Below are positions 7,997 to 17,668 of a stretch of DNA of 64,000 bases, one piece after another. The stretch's first letter is position 1. Every line of letters begins with the position of its first letter. Below the pieces are notes generated by a model. The model saw only the letters and a program-made list of their open reading frames with translations. It ran no database searches and was not told where the DNA came from. A program made the position numbers and the translations under genes. Source of the DNA: Noviherbaspirillum malthae (GTDB taxonomy: Bacteria; Pseudomonadota; Gammaproteobacteria; Burkholderiales; Burkholderiaceae_D); contig NZ_JACYXF010000003.1 of the NCBI RefSeq assembly GCF_015352985.1, positions 1-64,000 on the forward strand. Direction: 5' to 3'.

Positions 7997-9367
7997 TCAA
8001 GCCTTCACGTCGTAATGGCGCTGCGGGTCGAAGATGCCTTCAGGCAGCGTGATGCCCTTGAGCTGCAGGCGCTCGCAGAAACGCGGGCGGGTTCCGGTAG
8101 CGCAGAAATAGCCGCGCACGCTGCCGTCTGCTGCCATGCCGGTCTGCCTGAAGGAAAAGATTTCCTGCATGGTGATGACATCGCCTTCCATGCCCGTAAC
8201 CTCCTGCACGCTGAGCACGCGGCGCTTGCCGTCCGACAGGCGGCCGACCTGCAGCACCACCGATACCGCGGAAGAAATCATCTGGCGCGTGGTGCGGGCC
8301 GGCAGCGAGATGCCGGTCAGGGCGATCATGTTCTCCAGGCGCAGCAGCGCATCGCGCGGCGTGTTGGCATGCAGCGTCGCCAGCGAGCCGTCGTGGCCGG
8401 TGTTCATCGCCTGCAGCATGTCGATGGCTTCCGGGCCGCGCACCTCGCCGACCACGATGCGGTCCGGGCGCATGCGCAGCGCATTCTTTACGAGCGCGCG
8501 CTGGGAGATCTCCCCCTTGCCTTCGATATTGGCCGGGCGCGATTCCAGGCGCACCACGTGCGGCTGCTGCAGGCGCAGCTCCGCGGTGTCTTCGATGGTC
8601 ACCACGCGCTCGTCGGCGCCGATGCAGCCGGAAAGAATATTGAGCATGGTGGTCTTGCCGCTGCCGGTGCCGCCCGAGACCAGCACGTTCAGCCGTGCCT
8701 TCACCATGCCCTCCAGCAGCTGGGCCATCGGCGGCGTGAGGCTTTGCAGGGCGATCAGGTCCTGCATGCCCAGCGCCTTGGCGCCGAAGCGGCGGATCGA
8801 CATCACCGGTCCGTCGACGGCGAGCGGGGGAATGATGACGTTGACGCGCGAGCCGTCCGCAAGGCGGGCATCCACCATGGGGCTGGATTCGTCGATGCGG
8901 CGGCCCACGCCGGATACGATCTTGTCGATGATCTTCATCAGGTGGGCATTGCTGCTGAAACGGATGCCGGTCTCTTCGAGCTTGCCGCGGCGTTCCACGT
9001 AGACGTGGTCGCAGGTGTTGACGAGAATGTCAGACACGCTCGGATCGGCCAGCAGCGGCTCGAGCGGACCGAGACCGAGCACCTCGTCGAGCACGTCGCG
9101 CACGACGTTCTTGCGCTCGGCATCGTTGAGTGCAACGTTCTCCGCGACCAGCACCTTTTCGGCCACGCACTTGAGCTCGTCGCGGCGCTGGGTCGGCGAG
9201 AGCTTCTCGACCAGCTTCAGGTCGATCTGGTCCAGCAGGGCCAGGTGCGCGCGCAGCTTGATATCCTGGTAAGCCTGGCTGTCTCGTGTGTTCTTGTGCA
9301 AAGCGGCCGGCTCTTCCTGCGTGGCGGCCTCTCCGTAATGCATTTGCAGGCGATCTCTTAACGACAT
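7997..9367 (-). CDS. tadA: Flp pilus assembly ATPase TadA/CpaF
   Basis: A 456-residue secretion ATPase of the CpaF/VirB11 family that powers pilin assembly at the cytosolic face. An N-terminal domain (residues 1-150) precedes the RecA-like core with Walker [10 protein letters not shown] at residues 232-240, an Asp box ([10 protein letters not shown]), Walker B in [12 protein letters not shown] (about 300-311) and the His box [14 protein letters not shown]. All catalytic motifs are intact and the length is normal. It follows tadZ by 37 bases. Confidence 0.96.
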   Translation of the reverse strand: MSLRDRLQMHYGEAATQEEPAALHKNTRDSQAYQDIKLRAHLALLDQIDLKLVEKLSPTQRRDELKCVAEKVLVAENVALNDAERKNVVRDVLDEVLGLGPLEPLLADPSVSDILVNTCDHVYVERRGKLEETGIRFSSNAHLMKIIDKIVSGVGRRIDESSPMVDARLADGSRVNVIIPPLAVDGPVMSIRRFGAKALGMQDLIALQSLTPPMAQLLEGMVKARLNVLVSGGTGSGKTTMLNILSGCIGADERVVTIEDTAELRLQQPHVVRLESRPANIEGKGEISQRALVKNALRMRPDRIVVGEVRGPEAIDMLQAMNTGHDGSLATLHANTPRDALLRLENMIALTGISLPARTTRQMISSAVSVVLQVGRLSDGKRRVLSVQEVTGMEGDVITMQEIFSFRQTGMAADGSVRGYFCATGTRPRFCERLQLKGITLPEGIFDPQRHYDVKA

Positions 9368-9404
9368 GTCTTTCCCCTTGATCGAAAATGTTCCGATGCG
9401 CCGC

Positions 9405-10595
9405 TCAGGCGCGCTTCAGGATGCGGTTGAACCAGCGGCTCTCTTCCACCGGCGCCTTGCCGAGCAGATCGGCTGCCCAGTTCTCCAGGTTTCTGGCGAT
9501 GCAGCTGCCGCCTGCCAGTTTCATGACCGCGATGCCCTGGTTGGCCGCGGCTTCCGCCACATGCGGCTCATGAGCGACGGTGCGGCGGATCGATGCGCCG
9601 CAGGCCGATTCCAAATCCTTGACCGACAGCGCAGCGTCCTTCTCGAAGCGGTTGAGAACCAGCTCGACTTTCTGCGGCGGGTATTCCAGCGACTCGAAAA
9701 TGCCGAGCATGCGCTTTGCGCCCCGCACGAACGGCAAGGTCGCCTGGACCACGGCAAAGATGGTGTCGGCATGGTCCAGCGCGCGGATCGTCAATGCATC
9801 GAGATTGCGGCCGAGATCGAGGATCACGTAGTCGTAGTGGCGGACTGCCAGCGCGATCAGCGCATCGATATGCTCTGGCTTGATCTCCAGGCCGCGTGCC
9901 GGATCAACCGGCGCCGCGAGCATGTCGAGGTTGAAGCGCACCTGCATCATGTTGGCTTTCAGGAACGCCTCGTCGAGGCGGCTGATGTCCTGCACCGCGT
10001 CGGCGATGGTGGCGGCCGCCTTGCCGTCCGACAGGTACAGGGCCGCATCGCCGAACTGCAGGTTGAGATCGAGCAGCGCAACCCTCGCATCGCCTTGCGC
10101 CGCCAGCGCATAGCCGAGGTTGGCAGCGAGGAAGGTGGCGCCGCTTCCGCCCTTGCAGGAGGCGAAGGCGAGCACCTTGCCGGATTGTTCCTGCTGCGCG
10201 CCGGCCTTGACCGCCTTGGCGGCTATGCGCTCGATGGCTGCATGGAAGGCTGCGCCGTCGGCGTTGGACGGCAGCACTTCACGCACGCCGCAGCGCATCG
10301 CCTGCAGCAGGAAGTCGGCCGACTCGCAGGAACTGAGAACGACCATCGCCATGCGCGGATACTGGATGCCGATCTGCTCCAGCACCGGCAGCGCGCCGGC
10401 GTCGCCGTCCCGGCAGTCGACAACGAGAATGTCGGCCGCATGCTGCGAAAGTTGCGAAGACATCGCGCCGAGGCGCTGCGGCGCGCATTGCATGGCCGTC
10501 ACGCGCAGACGGCGCTTTGCCGATGCCAGCGCAAGCCCGATCTCGTCGAGTCGGGACTTGTCGGCGGACGCGATGGCGATGTTCAGGTCGTTCAT
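9405..10595 (-). CDS. tadZ: Flp pilus localisation protein TadZ/CpaE
   Basis: A 396-residue MinD/ParA-like protein. Residues 1-130 form a receiver-like domain ([14 protein letters not shown], then MVVLSS); the ATPase-like domain begins with CKGGSGATF at residues 147-155. In true ParA/MinD proteins the motif is KGGxGKT; here the second lysine is Ala, as in other TadZ/CpaE proteins, so ATP binding may be weak or atypical. [12 protein letters not shown] and [10 protein letters not shown] correspond to the switch motifs. TadZ directs pilus assembly to the pole in studied systems. It sits between the lipoprotein and tadA. Confidence 0.92.
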   Translation of the reverse strand: MNDLNIAIASADKSRLDEIGLALASAKRRLRVTAMQCAPQRLGAMSSQLSQHAADILVVDCRDGDAGALPVLEQIGIQYPRMAMVVLSSCESADFLLQAMRCGVREVLPSNADGAAFHAAIERIAAKAVKAGAQQEQSGKVLAFASCKGGSGATFLAANLGYALAAQGDARVALLDLNLQFGDAALYLSDGKAAATIADAVQDISRLDEAFLKANMMQVRFNLDMLAAPVDPARGLEIKPEHIDALIALAVRHYDYVILDLGRNLDALTIRALDHADTIFAVVQATLPFVRGAKRMLGIFESLEYPPQKVELVLNRFEKDAALSVKDLESACGASIRRTVAHEPHVAEAAANQGIAVMKLAGGSCIARNLENWAADLLGKAPVEESRWFNRILKRA

Positions 10596-10637
10596 GCTTT
10601 CCTCTGATTCAAGATCTGTTCGCTTGCGGATGGACGG

Positions 10638-10982
10638 TTAGCGGGCGCCGCCCGAGCCGCCGATGAGCGCGCCTTGATGCGGCGTCGGCGCGTTGAAGGA
10701 TTTCACGTAGCGGCTGGTGGCTTCGGCGGCGGCCCTGCCGTCCTGCGCCGGGTTATCCTGGCTGGCCGAGGCCTCGGGATCGACGATCTGGCTGCGCTTG
10801 AGCGTGCCGAGCGCATTGCCGAACTGGCTGTCCAGATTCGGCGTGAGCGGCGTGCAGCCTGCAAGCAGCGCGAGTACGATTGACGAGATCGATACGGCCG
10901 ACATGACCGATGCGAATGATGCAATCGCGGCTGTTGGAGTCATCGCGGTCGTCGGGGCGGCCGTGTGCTTTGCAAATGTCAT
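10638..10982 (-). CDS. Tad-locus lipoprotein
   Basis: A 114-residue protein with an unusually long N-terminal leader and a lipobox LLAGC at about residues 39-43, followed by TPLTPNLDSQFGNAL. AGGAGA just upstream supports ATG 10982, although a Met nearer the hydrophobic core would give a standard signal peptide. It lies between the secretin and tadZ genes, the position where tad loci usually encode a small outer-membrane lipoprotein that may serve as pilotin or CpaD-like factor. I do not see a CpaD domain, so the role is inferred from place only. Confidence 0.8.
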   Translation of the reverse strand: MTFAKHTAAPTTAMTPTAAIASFASVMSAVSISSIVLALLAGCTPLTPNLDSQFGNALGTLKRSQIVDPEASASQDNPAQDGRAAAEATSRYVKSFNAPTPHQGALIGGSGGAR

Positions 10983-11000
10983 GGTCTTCTCCTGGCGTGA

Positions 11001-12593
11001 TTACTTGATCTGGAATCCGGTGGGATGCGCCTCGGCCCTCGCCGGCTTGCCGGCGGCCGGCTGGGATTGCTGGCCTTCCATCTTGCCCTGCAGGAAAAAC
11101 TCTTCGCGGCTGGGCTCGACGAAATGATCGGTCGGCAGCGGGAAGGTCTGCGGCAAAGGTTTCACCAGGCGCGGCGTGACGATGAAGACCAGTTCGGTCT
11201 TGTCGGTCTGAAAATCGCTGCTGCGGAACAGCGGGCCGAGCACGGGCAGCTCGCCGAGAACCGGCAGCGCCTTGACGTTGGTCGTCACGTTGTTCCTGAT
11301 CAGGCCGCCGATCGCAAAACTCTGGCCGTCGAACAGCTGCACGGTCGTTGCGGCGCGGCGGGTGGTGATCAAGGGCAGGACGGCATTGCCGCCGGAGCCG
11401 GAAGACGAGATGCCGACGCCTTCGCGCGACAGTTCGGAGACTTCGGGCGCCACTTTCAGGTTGATGCGGCCGCCGGCCAGCACCGTCGGCGTGAAGCGCA
11501 GGCCGACGCCGAAGTCCTTCTCCTCCAGCGTGACCTTGCCGTTGGCATCCTGCGCCACCGGAATGAAGATGCGGCCGCCGGCGAGGAAGCTGCCGTCCTG
11601 GCCGCTGATGGCCATGACGGTGGGCTCGGCGAGGATCTTTACAAGACCGTTCTTGCGCGCGGCATCGAGCTGCAGGAAACCGTCGCCGCCGTTCTTGGTC
11701 AGATTCAGGCCGCCGTTGCCGGTGCCGTTGAATTTCGACAGCAGGCCGAGGGCCCAGTTGCCCTTGCCTGCGGTGGCGTTCAGACCGACGCCCATCTGGT
11801 CAAGCAGGCTCTTGGAAATCTCGGCCACCTTCACTTCCAGCATGACCTGCTGCGGCGCGCCCACCGTCATCATGTTGACGATACGCTCGTAGCCGTTGCC
11901 GCCCGCGCCGCTCCCTGCCCCCGATCCGCCTGCCCCGCCCGCGCCATTGGCGCCCTTGCGCACGAAGGCGCTGGCAATCGTCAGGATGCGGTCGACCGCG
12001 GCGGAGTCGCTGGCGGTGCCGCTGATGACCAGCGAATCGGCCGCGGCGCTGACCTTGATATCCTTCTCTTCCGGCAGCAGTTCGCGCAGGCTTTCGAGCA
12101 CGGCGGCGGTATCGACGCCGACGGCGATTTCAATCATCGCGCAGCGGCCGCTCTTGTCCTGGAACATCAGGTTGGTGGAACCGACCTTCTTGCCGAAGGC
12201 GAAGAACATGGCGCGCGGCGTGGCCGAGGTCAGCGGCTCGATCTGGACGATCTCGGGATCGGCCACGGCGCGCAGCCATGCCGGCGAAGGCAGCTTCAGC
12301 GCGGCGAGATCGATGCGAGCGGACTTGCCTTCGGCCACCCGCAAATTGGCGGCATGCGGAAACTCGCCGGTGCAGACCGGCACGGCGGCGCCCTTGGCGC
12401 TGGACGCGGCGGCAGCGGCTTCGGTGCGCTTGGCCTTGTCGGCTTCCGGCGCCGCTTGCGTCGGCGCCGCATGGACGGCACCGGCCAGAACGGCGGCCAC
12501 GGCCGCGGCGATGCAATGCTGGAACAGCTTGCTGCCCTGGTTAAGCTGCCGCTCGGGCAACGATTGTGCGTGCGTGTGCTTGGTATTCTTCAT
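11001..12593 (-). CDS. rcpA: Flp pilus secretin RcpA/CpaC
   Basis: A 530-residue outer-membrane secretin forming the pilus pore. It has an N-terminal export signal (about residues 24-48), an N-terminal RcpA/CpaC domain (KSARIDLAALKLPSPAWLRAVADPEIVQIEPL), a BON-like domain near 165-215, a Gly-rich linker (about 217-240) and the secretin domain with VMLEVKVAEISKSLLDQMGVG and the C-terminal VLGELPVLGPLFRSSDFQTDKTELVFIVTPRLV. It lies 51 bases after the RcpC/CpaB gene. Confidence 0.94.
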   Translation of the reverse strand: MKNTKHTHAQSLPERQLNQGSKLFQHCIAAAVAAVLAGAVHAAPTQAAPEADKAKRTEAAAAASSAKGAAVPVCTGEFPHAANLRVAEGKSARIDLAALKLPSPAWLRAVADPEIVQIEPLTSATPRAMFFAFGKKVGSTNLMFQDKSGRCAMIEIAVGVDTAAVLESLRELLPEEKDIKVSAAADSLVISGTASDSAAVDRILTIASAFVRKGANGAGGAGGSGAGSGAGGNGYERIVNMMTVGAPQQVMLEVKVAEISKSLLDQMGVGLNATAGKGNWALGLLSKFNGTGNGGLNLTKNGGDGFLQLDAARKNGLVKILAEPTVMAISGQDGSFLAGGRIFIPVAQDANGKVTLEEKDFGVGLRFTPTVLAGGRINLKVAPEVSELSREGVGISSSGSGGNAVLPLITTRRAATTVQLFDGQSFAIGGLIRNNVTTNVKALPVLGELPVLGPLFRSSDFQTDKTELVFIVTPRLVKPLPQTFPLPTDHFVEPSREEFFLQGKMEGQQSQPAAGKPARAEAHPTGFQIK

Positions 12594-12644
12594 TTCCCTA
12601 TCCCCTTATCAAATCTGTGCGATGCCGCGTTCAACCGGGCCGGC

Positions 12645-13505
12645 TTAGCGGCACTGTGTAATGCGTCCGGAGCCGGTCAGGACCGACTGGCACTGTTCGC
12701 TCCCAGCCGTCTGGCGCGGCGCGCCGGCGTTCTTGCTGACAGGCTTCGCCGCTTCGGCCGTGGCTTGCACGGGTTTCGCCTTGGGCGTCTCGGGCTTGGC
12801 CTGCGACAGCAGCGTGGCCTTGGTTGCGCCCGCGGTTTCCGCCGGCTGCTGGTCGATCTGGTTGCGCAGGACCAGCGAGAGCTGGCCGACGCTGCGCGCG
12901 AGGTCGAGCTTTTCGGCCTGCTCCGGCGTCACTTCGAGAGTCACCGCGTTGACGACCTTGGGCTTGGTGTCGCTCTGGCTGGCCTCCTGGGCGACGGCGA
13001 GCACGAGGATGCGTTCCAGCACCAGCTTGGAAATGCTTTGATCGGTGGTGTCGGACGGGCGGCGCTCGCCTTGGGTGCTGACCAGGATGTCGACGTAGTT
13101 GCCCGGCAGCGCAAAACCCGCGACGCCGATGACGTCGTTCACGCGTACAGTCATCGCGCGCTTGCCTTCGGCAACCACCGCAGACAGGCCGCCGGTCGCG
13201 CCGGGCAGCGCGAGTTTTGATTCAAGGATGGGTTCGCCGCGCTGCACCGCCACGCGGGTAACGCGGCTGTCGATCTGCTTGGCCTCGCTGAATGCGCCGG
13301 CGGGAACGCTGTCGGCCGGCCAGTCGGCCAGGCGCACGACATCGCCGCTCAGGCGCGTGCCGAGATTGATGTCGGTCGACGCGACCATGACCTTGCGCGT
13401 ATTCAGGTCGGCCTGCTGGTTCATCCACTGCGACGCCAGCACGGCGGCGCCGGCAGCAGCGGCGAAGGACACGCCGATCATTACCATGGCTTTTGAGCCT
13501 TTCAT
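12645..13505 (-). CDS. cpaB: Flp pilus assembly protein CpaB/RcpC
   Basis: A 286-residue periplasmic protein. An N-terminal membrane anchor (MVMIGVSFAAAAGAAVLASQW) is followed by an SAF domain (VMVASTDINLGTRLSGDVVRLADWP), which may bind peptidoglycan, then the RcpC C-terminal region with GFALPGNYVDILVSTQGE and VTLEVTPEQAEKLDLARSVGQLSLVLRN. The C-terminal 60 residues are Ala/Lys-rich and low complexity. CpaB/RcpC is thought to gate or stabilise the secretin. It follows the prepilin peptidase gene. Confidence 0.92.
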   Translation of the reverse strand: MKGSKAMVMIGVSFAAAAGAAVLASQWMNQQADLNTRKVMVASTDINLGTRLSGDVVRLADWPADSVPAGAFSEAKQIDSRVTRVAVQRGEPILESKLALPGATGGLSAVVAEGKRAMTVRVNDVIGVAGFALPGNYVDILVSTQGERRPSDTTDQSISKLVLERILVLAVAQEASQSDTKPKVVNAVTLEVTPEQAEKLDLARSVGQLSLVLRNQIDQQPAETAGATKATLLSQAKPETPKAKPVQATAEAAKPVSKNAGAPRQTAGSEQCQSVLTGSGRITQCR

Positions 13506-13566
13506 ACTTCCTCCCTTGTTCGTCTAGAAATTGCCTGGAATCGTTTGTGTGCCGTCTGGCCGGCCG

Positions 13567-14181
13567 TCATGAAAATGCGCTCGCAATCCATGGAAGATCG
13601 ACGCCGCTGCGCTTGATGGCGATGCAGAACAGCGTTCCCGCCGCGATCGCCACTGCATACGGCATCTTTCCCGCCGACTCGGGCATGGCTGCCATGGTCG
13701 GCATCTCGTTCATCGCCAGCCTGAAATAGCTGGCCAGCAGCATCGTGCGCAGGTTGTCTGCAAGGCGGCGCAATTGGCCGCCGTAGACGGTCACAACCAG
13801 CGACAGCACGCCGCCCGCGATGAAGGTCGCCAGGACGACGCGCAGCATCGCGTCAGGTCCCAGGAAGGCGCCTACCATCGCCATGAGTTTTACGTCCCCC
13901 GCTCCGAGTGCGCGCAGCAGATACATCGGCAGCATGAGACAGAATCCGGTCGCCAGTCCCGCAAGCGCCGCACCGATTCCTGTCGCGCCGGGCAAGGCGC
14001 TGAGGAAGCCGTTCCCTTCGGGCAGGACGATATTGAGCAGGCATCCGGCGAAGATGCCAGCAAGGACGAGTTTGTTCGAAATGCGCCGGGACTTCAGGTC
14101 GCTGCAGACTGCAGCGGCCAGCAATGCGCCCAGCAGGCACAGCACACCGTCGGCGATCAGCGCAGGATTGAGTTGTTCCAT
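13567..14181 (-). CDS. tadV: Prepilin peptidase TadV/CpaA
   Basis: A 204-residue polytopic aspartic peptidase of the type IV prepilin peptidase family. Both catalytic aspartates are visible: D28 in VCSDLKSRRISN and D96 in GAGDVKLMA. It lacks the N-terminal methylase domain of PilD, as is usual for TadV. ATG 14181-14179 has GAAGG upstream. It should cleave the Flp pilin and TadE-like pseudopilins before the AAAVE-type motif. It follows flp by about 100 bases. Confidence 0.92.
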   Translation of the reverse strand: MEQLNPALIADGVLCLLGALLAAAVCSDLKSRRISNKLVLAGIFAGCLLNIVLPEGNGFLSALPGATGIGAALAGLATGFCLMLPMYLLRALGAGDVKLMAMVGAFLGPDAMLRVVLATFIAGGVLSLVVTVYGGQLRRLADNLRTMLLASYFRLAMNEMPTMAAMPESAGKMPYAVAIAAGTLFCIAIKRSGVDLPWIASAFS

Positions 14182-14284
14182 GATTGGCCTTCGGGTGATT
14201 GGGTTGAAATTGATTGTTGGTTGTTTGGCCGAATCCGGCATGTCATAGCCATGCCGGATCGGAGGCCCGTTTCTGCGAGTGTGA

Positions 14285-14485
14285 TTAAGCGCAGGTGACG
14301 CCCGCAGTACCGCCGAGGGTGGTTGCAATCGTCTTGAACGTTTCGCAGACGCGGTTGCCGACGCTCGTGACTGCAGCCACGATGACTACTGCGATCAGCG
14401 CGGCCATCAGGCCGTACTCGACGGCAGCAGCACCTTCTTCGTCACGAAGAAAACGAACAACACCGGAGAAAAATTGGTTCTTCAT
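14285..14485 (-). CDS. flp: Flp-type major pilin
   Basis: A 66-residue Flp/Fap pilin. The short basic leader ends in DEEG and is followed by AAAVEYGLMAALIAVVIVAAV, the Flp processing motif (cleavage after Gly) and hydrophobic assembly helix with the invariant Glu-Tyr. Two cysteines, in NRVCETF and the terminal VTCA, could pair. GAAAGGAAG precedes the ATG. It is the first gene of the minus-strand tad locus, and only one pilin copy is present in the window. Confidence 0.95.
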   Translation of the reverse strand: MKNQFFSGVVRFLRDEEGAAAVEYGLMAALIAVVIVAAVTSVGNRVCETFKTIATTLGGTAGVTCA

Positions 14486-14779
14486 ACAAGCTTCCTTTCA
14501 AGAGAAACAACAATGGACAAATTGATATGGAGTTTCGATGGCAAGGCCGGTGAACGCATGCCTTCAAAGGCATTTGCCGCTCCCCGGCGTGGCGTCCCCG
14601 TCGGCCGCCACTCTTCCCGCTCGATCCAAGCAACCGTCTGCGATAGCGCCAGGTTTTCATCGCCAGGCAGTGAAGATCGATTACTTAGTTATGTGTGGTA
14701 ACTGGAAAAGCGGCGGTTCGAGCGGCCGCTGGATGTTGAGATTTGTTGAGATTTGGAGGGAACTGCGATGGGAAAGGGA

Positions 14780-14797
14780 ATTGTCAAAATTGACAAT
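14780..14797. promoter_or_regulatory. Perfect palindrome upstream of flp
   Basis: ATTGTCAA-AA-TTGACAAT is a perfect 8-2-8 palindrome about 300 bases upstream of the pilin start, in a gene-free stretch. It also contains a TTGACA hexamer on each strand. It could be an operator or upstream promoter of the tad locus or simply a chance palindrome; no matching -10 element was convincing. Confidence 0.35.
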
Positions 14798-14818
14798 GTC
14801 ATGGAGCCGACTGGATCC

Positions 14819-14893
14819 CCCCTCTCCCGCAGGCGGGAGAGGGGCAGGGGGTGAGGGCGGCGGCATAACAGCATGAGGTTTTGCCGCCGCCCT
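14819..14893. repeat. REP-like double hairpin element
   Basis: Arms 14819-14830 and 14833-14844 (CCCCTCTCCCGC and its complement) form a perfect 12-base stem with a two-base loop. A second perfect 12-base stem pairs 14854-14865 (AGGGCGGCGGCA) with 14882-14893. CTCTCCC-GC-GGGAGAG elements of this kind are dispersed intergenic repeats in many proteobacteria. The surrounding 14486-15246 interval has no credible gene. Confidence 0.6.
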
Positions 14894-15246
14894 CCGTCCT
14901 ACCCCCTCACTCTGTACACACGACTGGGCTTGGAAGCCAGGTCAGCTTCATTAGCGCAAACCGATGCGATGGTTCATGTCACTCCGCCTTCCCCCGCCTC
15001 CGGAAAGAGGACGTAGTCGCATTGGTCCACGTAAAAGGCTTTTCCTTATCTACCAAGAAGGACGAGTACAGAGCGATGAAGCGCCTGCTCCAGGTTGGAA
15101 GCTGCGCCGGATCAGCAACAGATGCGGCGAGCCGCTCGTTCCATCCCGGAGCAGTTTTCCTCAGTGGCGATCATGTCGAGCAGAAAGATGAATTCCAAGG
15201 TAAATTATCGGCAACCATAAACCAACGACAAGACAAGGAGAATTCC

Positions 15247-15582
15247 ATGAAAGCAGCAAATCTGATCGGCCTGATGATGTCGGCTGTCCTGTTCGCCGGC
15301 TGCGCAGGAACGGGCGGCAGCGCCGGCACCGCGCAGGCAGGCGGACAAGCCGCTGCCTCGGCGGCGACCAGTGACGCAGCCATCACCCAGGGCGTCAAGA
15401 CTGCCTTGGCGGCAGATCCCGAAACAGCCGGCATCACACCCGAATCGGAACAGGGCAAGGTCCGCCTGAAAGGCGAAGTGAAGTCGGTCACGGCATTCCA
15501 GAAAGCGGCAGCCGCCGCGAAAAAGGTGCCGGGCGTCGTCGCCGTCGACAATCAGGTCATCGTCTGCATGACCTGCAAGTAA
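15247..15582 (+). CDS. BON-domain lipoprotein
   Basis: A 111-residue exported protein. Its leader MKAANLIGLMMSAVLFAGC ends in a lipobox-like AGC, then a Gly/Ala-rich spacer, then one BON domain: ITQGVKTALAADPETAGI, VRLKGEVKSVTAFQKAAAAAKKVPGVVAVDNQVIV. BON proteins bind membranes or stabilise the envelope under stress (the family of OsmY). AAGGAG lies 7-8 bases before ATG. Two cysteines close the protein (VCMTCK). It is a lone gene, and its downstream flank has a short ATCACTCGCAA direct repeat. Confidence 0.8.
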   Translation: MKAANLIGLMMSAVLFAGCAGTGGSAGTAQAGGQAAASAATSDAAITQGVKTALAADPETAGITPESEQGKVRLKGEVKSVTAFQKAAAAAKKVPGVVAVDNQVIVCMTCK

Positions 15583-15682
15583 GTCCCCATAAGCAAATCA
15601 CTCGCAAATCACTCGCAAGTCACTTCCGGACGCCATTCGAACTCTTCGCCTGCGCGTCCGGAAACCCCCTCTCCATCCGCAA

Positions 15683-16930
15683 TCAATCCCTTGAGATTCC
15701 GCGTCGCACATACCGCGATATCAGCCATTCCACCGGCCCCTGCGCATGCAGCGCCAGCCACCATCGGCAGAAGCATACCTGGCACAGCATGATGAATCCG
15801 ATCAGCGGCACCACCAGCGCCGGCGCATCGGCCACCTGCCTGCCCCAGCCCAGCCCGAACCCTTGCAGCAGCAGTACGCCGATGACAGACTGCGTCAGAT
15901 AATTGGTCAGCGCCATGCGGCCCACCGGCGCCAGCCAGCGTTCCAGCGGCGCCGACCCTCGCGCGGCCGCCAGCATGACGGTGGCCACATAGGCCGCCGC
16001 AAGGAAGGAGCCGCCAAGCGGCAAAAGGGAATAGACGGTCAGCCCATGGGCATCTGCATCGAAGGGATTTTCGGCTTCGGTCAGCACCACTGTTGCCCAC
16101 AGCAGGTTGAACGGAATGCCGACGGCGTAGCCGGCCAGGCATACCCTGCGCCACAGGCTCGCATGGCGTTGCGGTTCGGTCAGCCAGCCGTCGCGCACCG
16201 TGTAGATGCCAAGCAGGAAAAGCACGAGCACATGCGGCACCAGGAACAGTGAATTCAGCGTCACGGCGGTATAGTCGATCAGCCTTTGCAGCATCAGCCG
16301 GGGCAAGGAACCGTAGGCATAAGCCTCATGCGTCGACCGGGCTTCGCCCATCAGCCTCGCGCCCAAGGTGTACGGGTCGCTGTCGGTATAGGCGGTGAGC
16401 GCCATCGCAACATTGCAGGCAATCAGCGCCAGCCAGACCACCGACCAGTTCCACAGGTTGGTGCCGATGCGCTCGCGCACAGCACCCGCCATGCCGACGA
16501 TGAGAAAGCCGACGCTGCCGTAGATGGTGAGGATGTCGCCTGCCCAGATGAGGGTGCCGTGCAAAATGCCCAGCATGAGCAGGGCCGCCAGCCGGCGGCG
16601 GTACACGCGGCGCACGCTGCTCCAGTCGGAAAGCTTCTGACGCAGCGAAGCGGTCTGCAGCGCGAAGCCTGCACCGAACAGAAAAGCGAATATCGGATAG
16701 AACTTTTGCTCGGCAAGAAACGCGATCGAGAACACTGCGGCCTTGTCGGCGAGCGTCGCAGCATCGGGCAGGACGCCGTAGCGCAGCGTGCCGAACCCCC
16801 ATACGAAGGACCAGATATTGACGGCCAGAATGCCGAACACGGCCAGTCCGCGCAGGGTATCGATCTGGGAAAAACGCATGGGCACCCGCGCCTCCTTCGC
16901 TGCGGTGTCGCTTTCGGCCTGTTCTTGCAC
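15683..16930 (-). CDS. DUF418 family (YeiB-like) membrane protein
   Basis: A 415-residue polytopic membrane protein. It begins with the signature IDTLRGLAVFGILAVNI, continues through many hydrophobic segments, and ends with the DUF418 domain (WLAPVGRMALTNYLTQSVIGVLL, then GPVEWLISRYV). Family function is unknown; relatives include E. coli YeiB. The start at 16930 is a GTG with AGGAG about ten bases upstream; an alternative is the Met at residue 18, just before the signature. It is divergent from the Gly-rich protein gene. Confidence 0.85.
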   Translation of the reverse strand: MQEQAESDTAAKEARVPMRFSQIDTLRGLAVFGILAVNIWSFVWGFGTLRYGVLPDAATLADKAAVFSIAFLAEQKFYPIFAFLFGAGFALQTASLRQKLSDWSSVRRVYRRRLAALLMLGILHGTLIWAGDILTIYGSVGFLIVGMAGAVRERIGTNLWNWSVVWLALIACNVAMALTAYTDSDPYTLGARLMGEARSTHEAYAYGSLPRLMLQRLIDYTAVTLNSLFLVPHVLVLFLLGIYTVRDGWLTEPQRHASLWRRVCLAGYAVGIPFNLLWATVVLTEAENPFDADAHGLTVYSLLPLGGSFLAAAYVATVMLAAARGSAPLERWLAPVGRMALTNYLTQSVIGVLLLQGFGLGWGRQVADAPALVVPLIGFIMLCQVCFCRWWLALHAQGPVEWLISRYVRRGISRD

Positions 16931-17109
16931 GTCTGCACTGCTCCTTCATGAATAGGTGCGCGATTGCTGTGTTGATCCGCAATCCGCTCGTATCGAGATG
17001 CGCCATTGCGGCTGCAAGTTCTGTACGCCGGCAGTCTGCTTTTGATGGCAACTTTGCCACGATGGTGCAATCGAAACGGATCATCTCATCAATTCGGAGC
17101 AACACGTTT

Positions 17110-17646
17110 ATGAACCCCAACCAACCTACACAGACACCGGGCAAGCCCGGAGTCGCCGTTCCCAATGCATTGCACGACGAAGCAGGCAGGGAATCCGACA
17201 GCCGCCTGCCTGCCGACAACCCCGTGCCTGTTACGGAAACCGGCACCGCCCGCGCCGCAAGGCAGGATGAACGCAACACCTCGCCGGCAGACCAGGTGCA
17301 CCACGGCGGCAATGCCGCCGTCGCCGGCGCAGGCGGAGGGACGGATGCGGCGGCGGGAGCCAGCCTTGCAGGCAGCAAGCACGGCGGCCCCGGCGGTCCA
17401 AGTGCACGGGAAACGGCGGATGCCCAAGGCGTGACAGGCGCGCCCGGCGGTGCCGTGGAAGGCGACCGGGTCAGTCCCGGCGCGGGAGCTGTGGCGGCGG
17501 GTGGCACCGGTCTGGGGGAGGCCGCCAGTGCGGACGATACCCGTACCGGTACCGGCACGTCTTCCGGCTCGGGGACCTCGCTGACCGGAGGCGGCACCAG
17601 CGGCGCACGCGACGCGGCCAATACCGGCGGCACGGGCGGCCGGTAA
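17110..17646 (+). CDS. Gly/Ala/Thr-rich low-complexity protein
   Basis: A 178-residue hydrophilic protein, MNPNQPTQTPGKPGVAV, without signal peptide, membrane segment or recognisable fold. Composition is dominated by Gly, Ala, Thr, Ser, Asp and Pro, and the C-terminal third alternates Gly with Thr or Ser. It is probably disordered. GGAG precedes the ATG by about ten bases. Coding status rests on the start signal, the clean stop at 17646 and the position between two real genes. I recognise no family; a stress-related protein is one possibility, but nothing in the sequence proves it. Confidence 0.55.
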   Translation: MNPNQPTQTPGKPGVAVPNALHDEAGRESDSRLPADNPVPVTETGTARAARQDERNTSPADQVHHGGNAAVAGAGGGTDAAAGASLAGSKHGGPGGPSARETADAQGVTGAPGGAVEGDRVSPGAGAVAAGGTGLGEAASADDTRTGTGTSSGSGTSLTGGGTSGARDAANTGGTGGR

Positions 17647-17668
17647 GTGGACGATGCGGGCCGCGCGT

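Noticed and set aside
6749..9361. 870-codon open frame on the plus strand across tadB and tadA
   Set aside because: It is antisense to intact tad genes, has His/Gln/Arg-rich composition typical of shadow frames in GC-rich DNA, and shows no domain.
11025..13220. 731-codon open frame on the plus strand across the secretin and CpaB genes
   Set aside because: Antisense shadow of well-supported genes; no start signal, no recognisable protein family.
13567..14328. Longer prepilin peptidase starting at 14328
   Set aside because: The extra 49 residues have no membrane or conserved sequence and overlap the pilin gene; ATG 14181 has a proper ribosome-binding site and starts the conserved domain.
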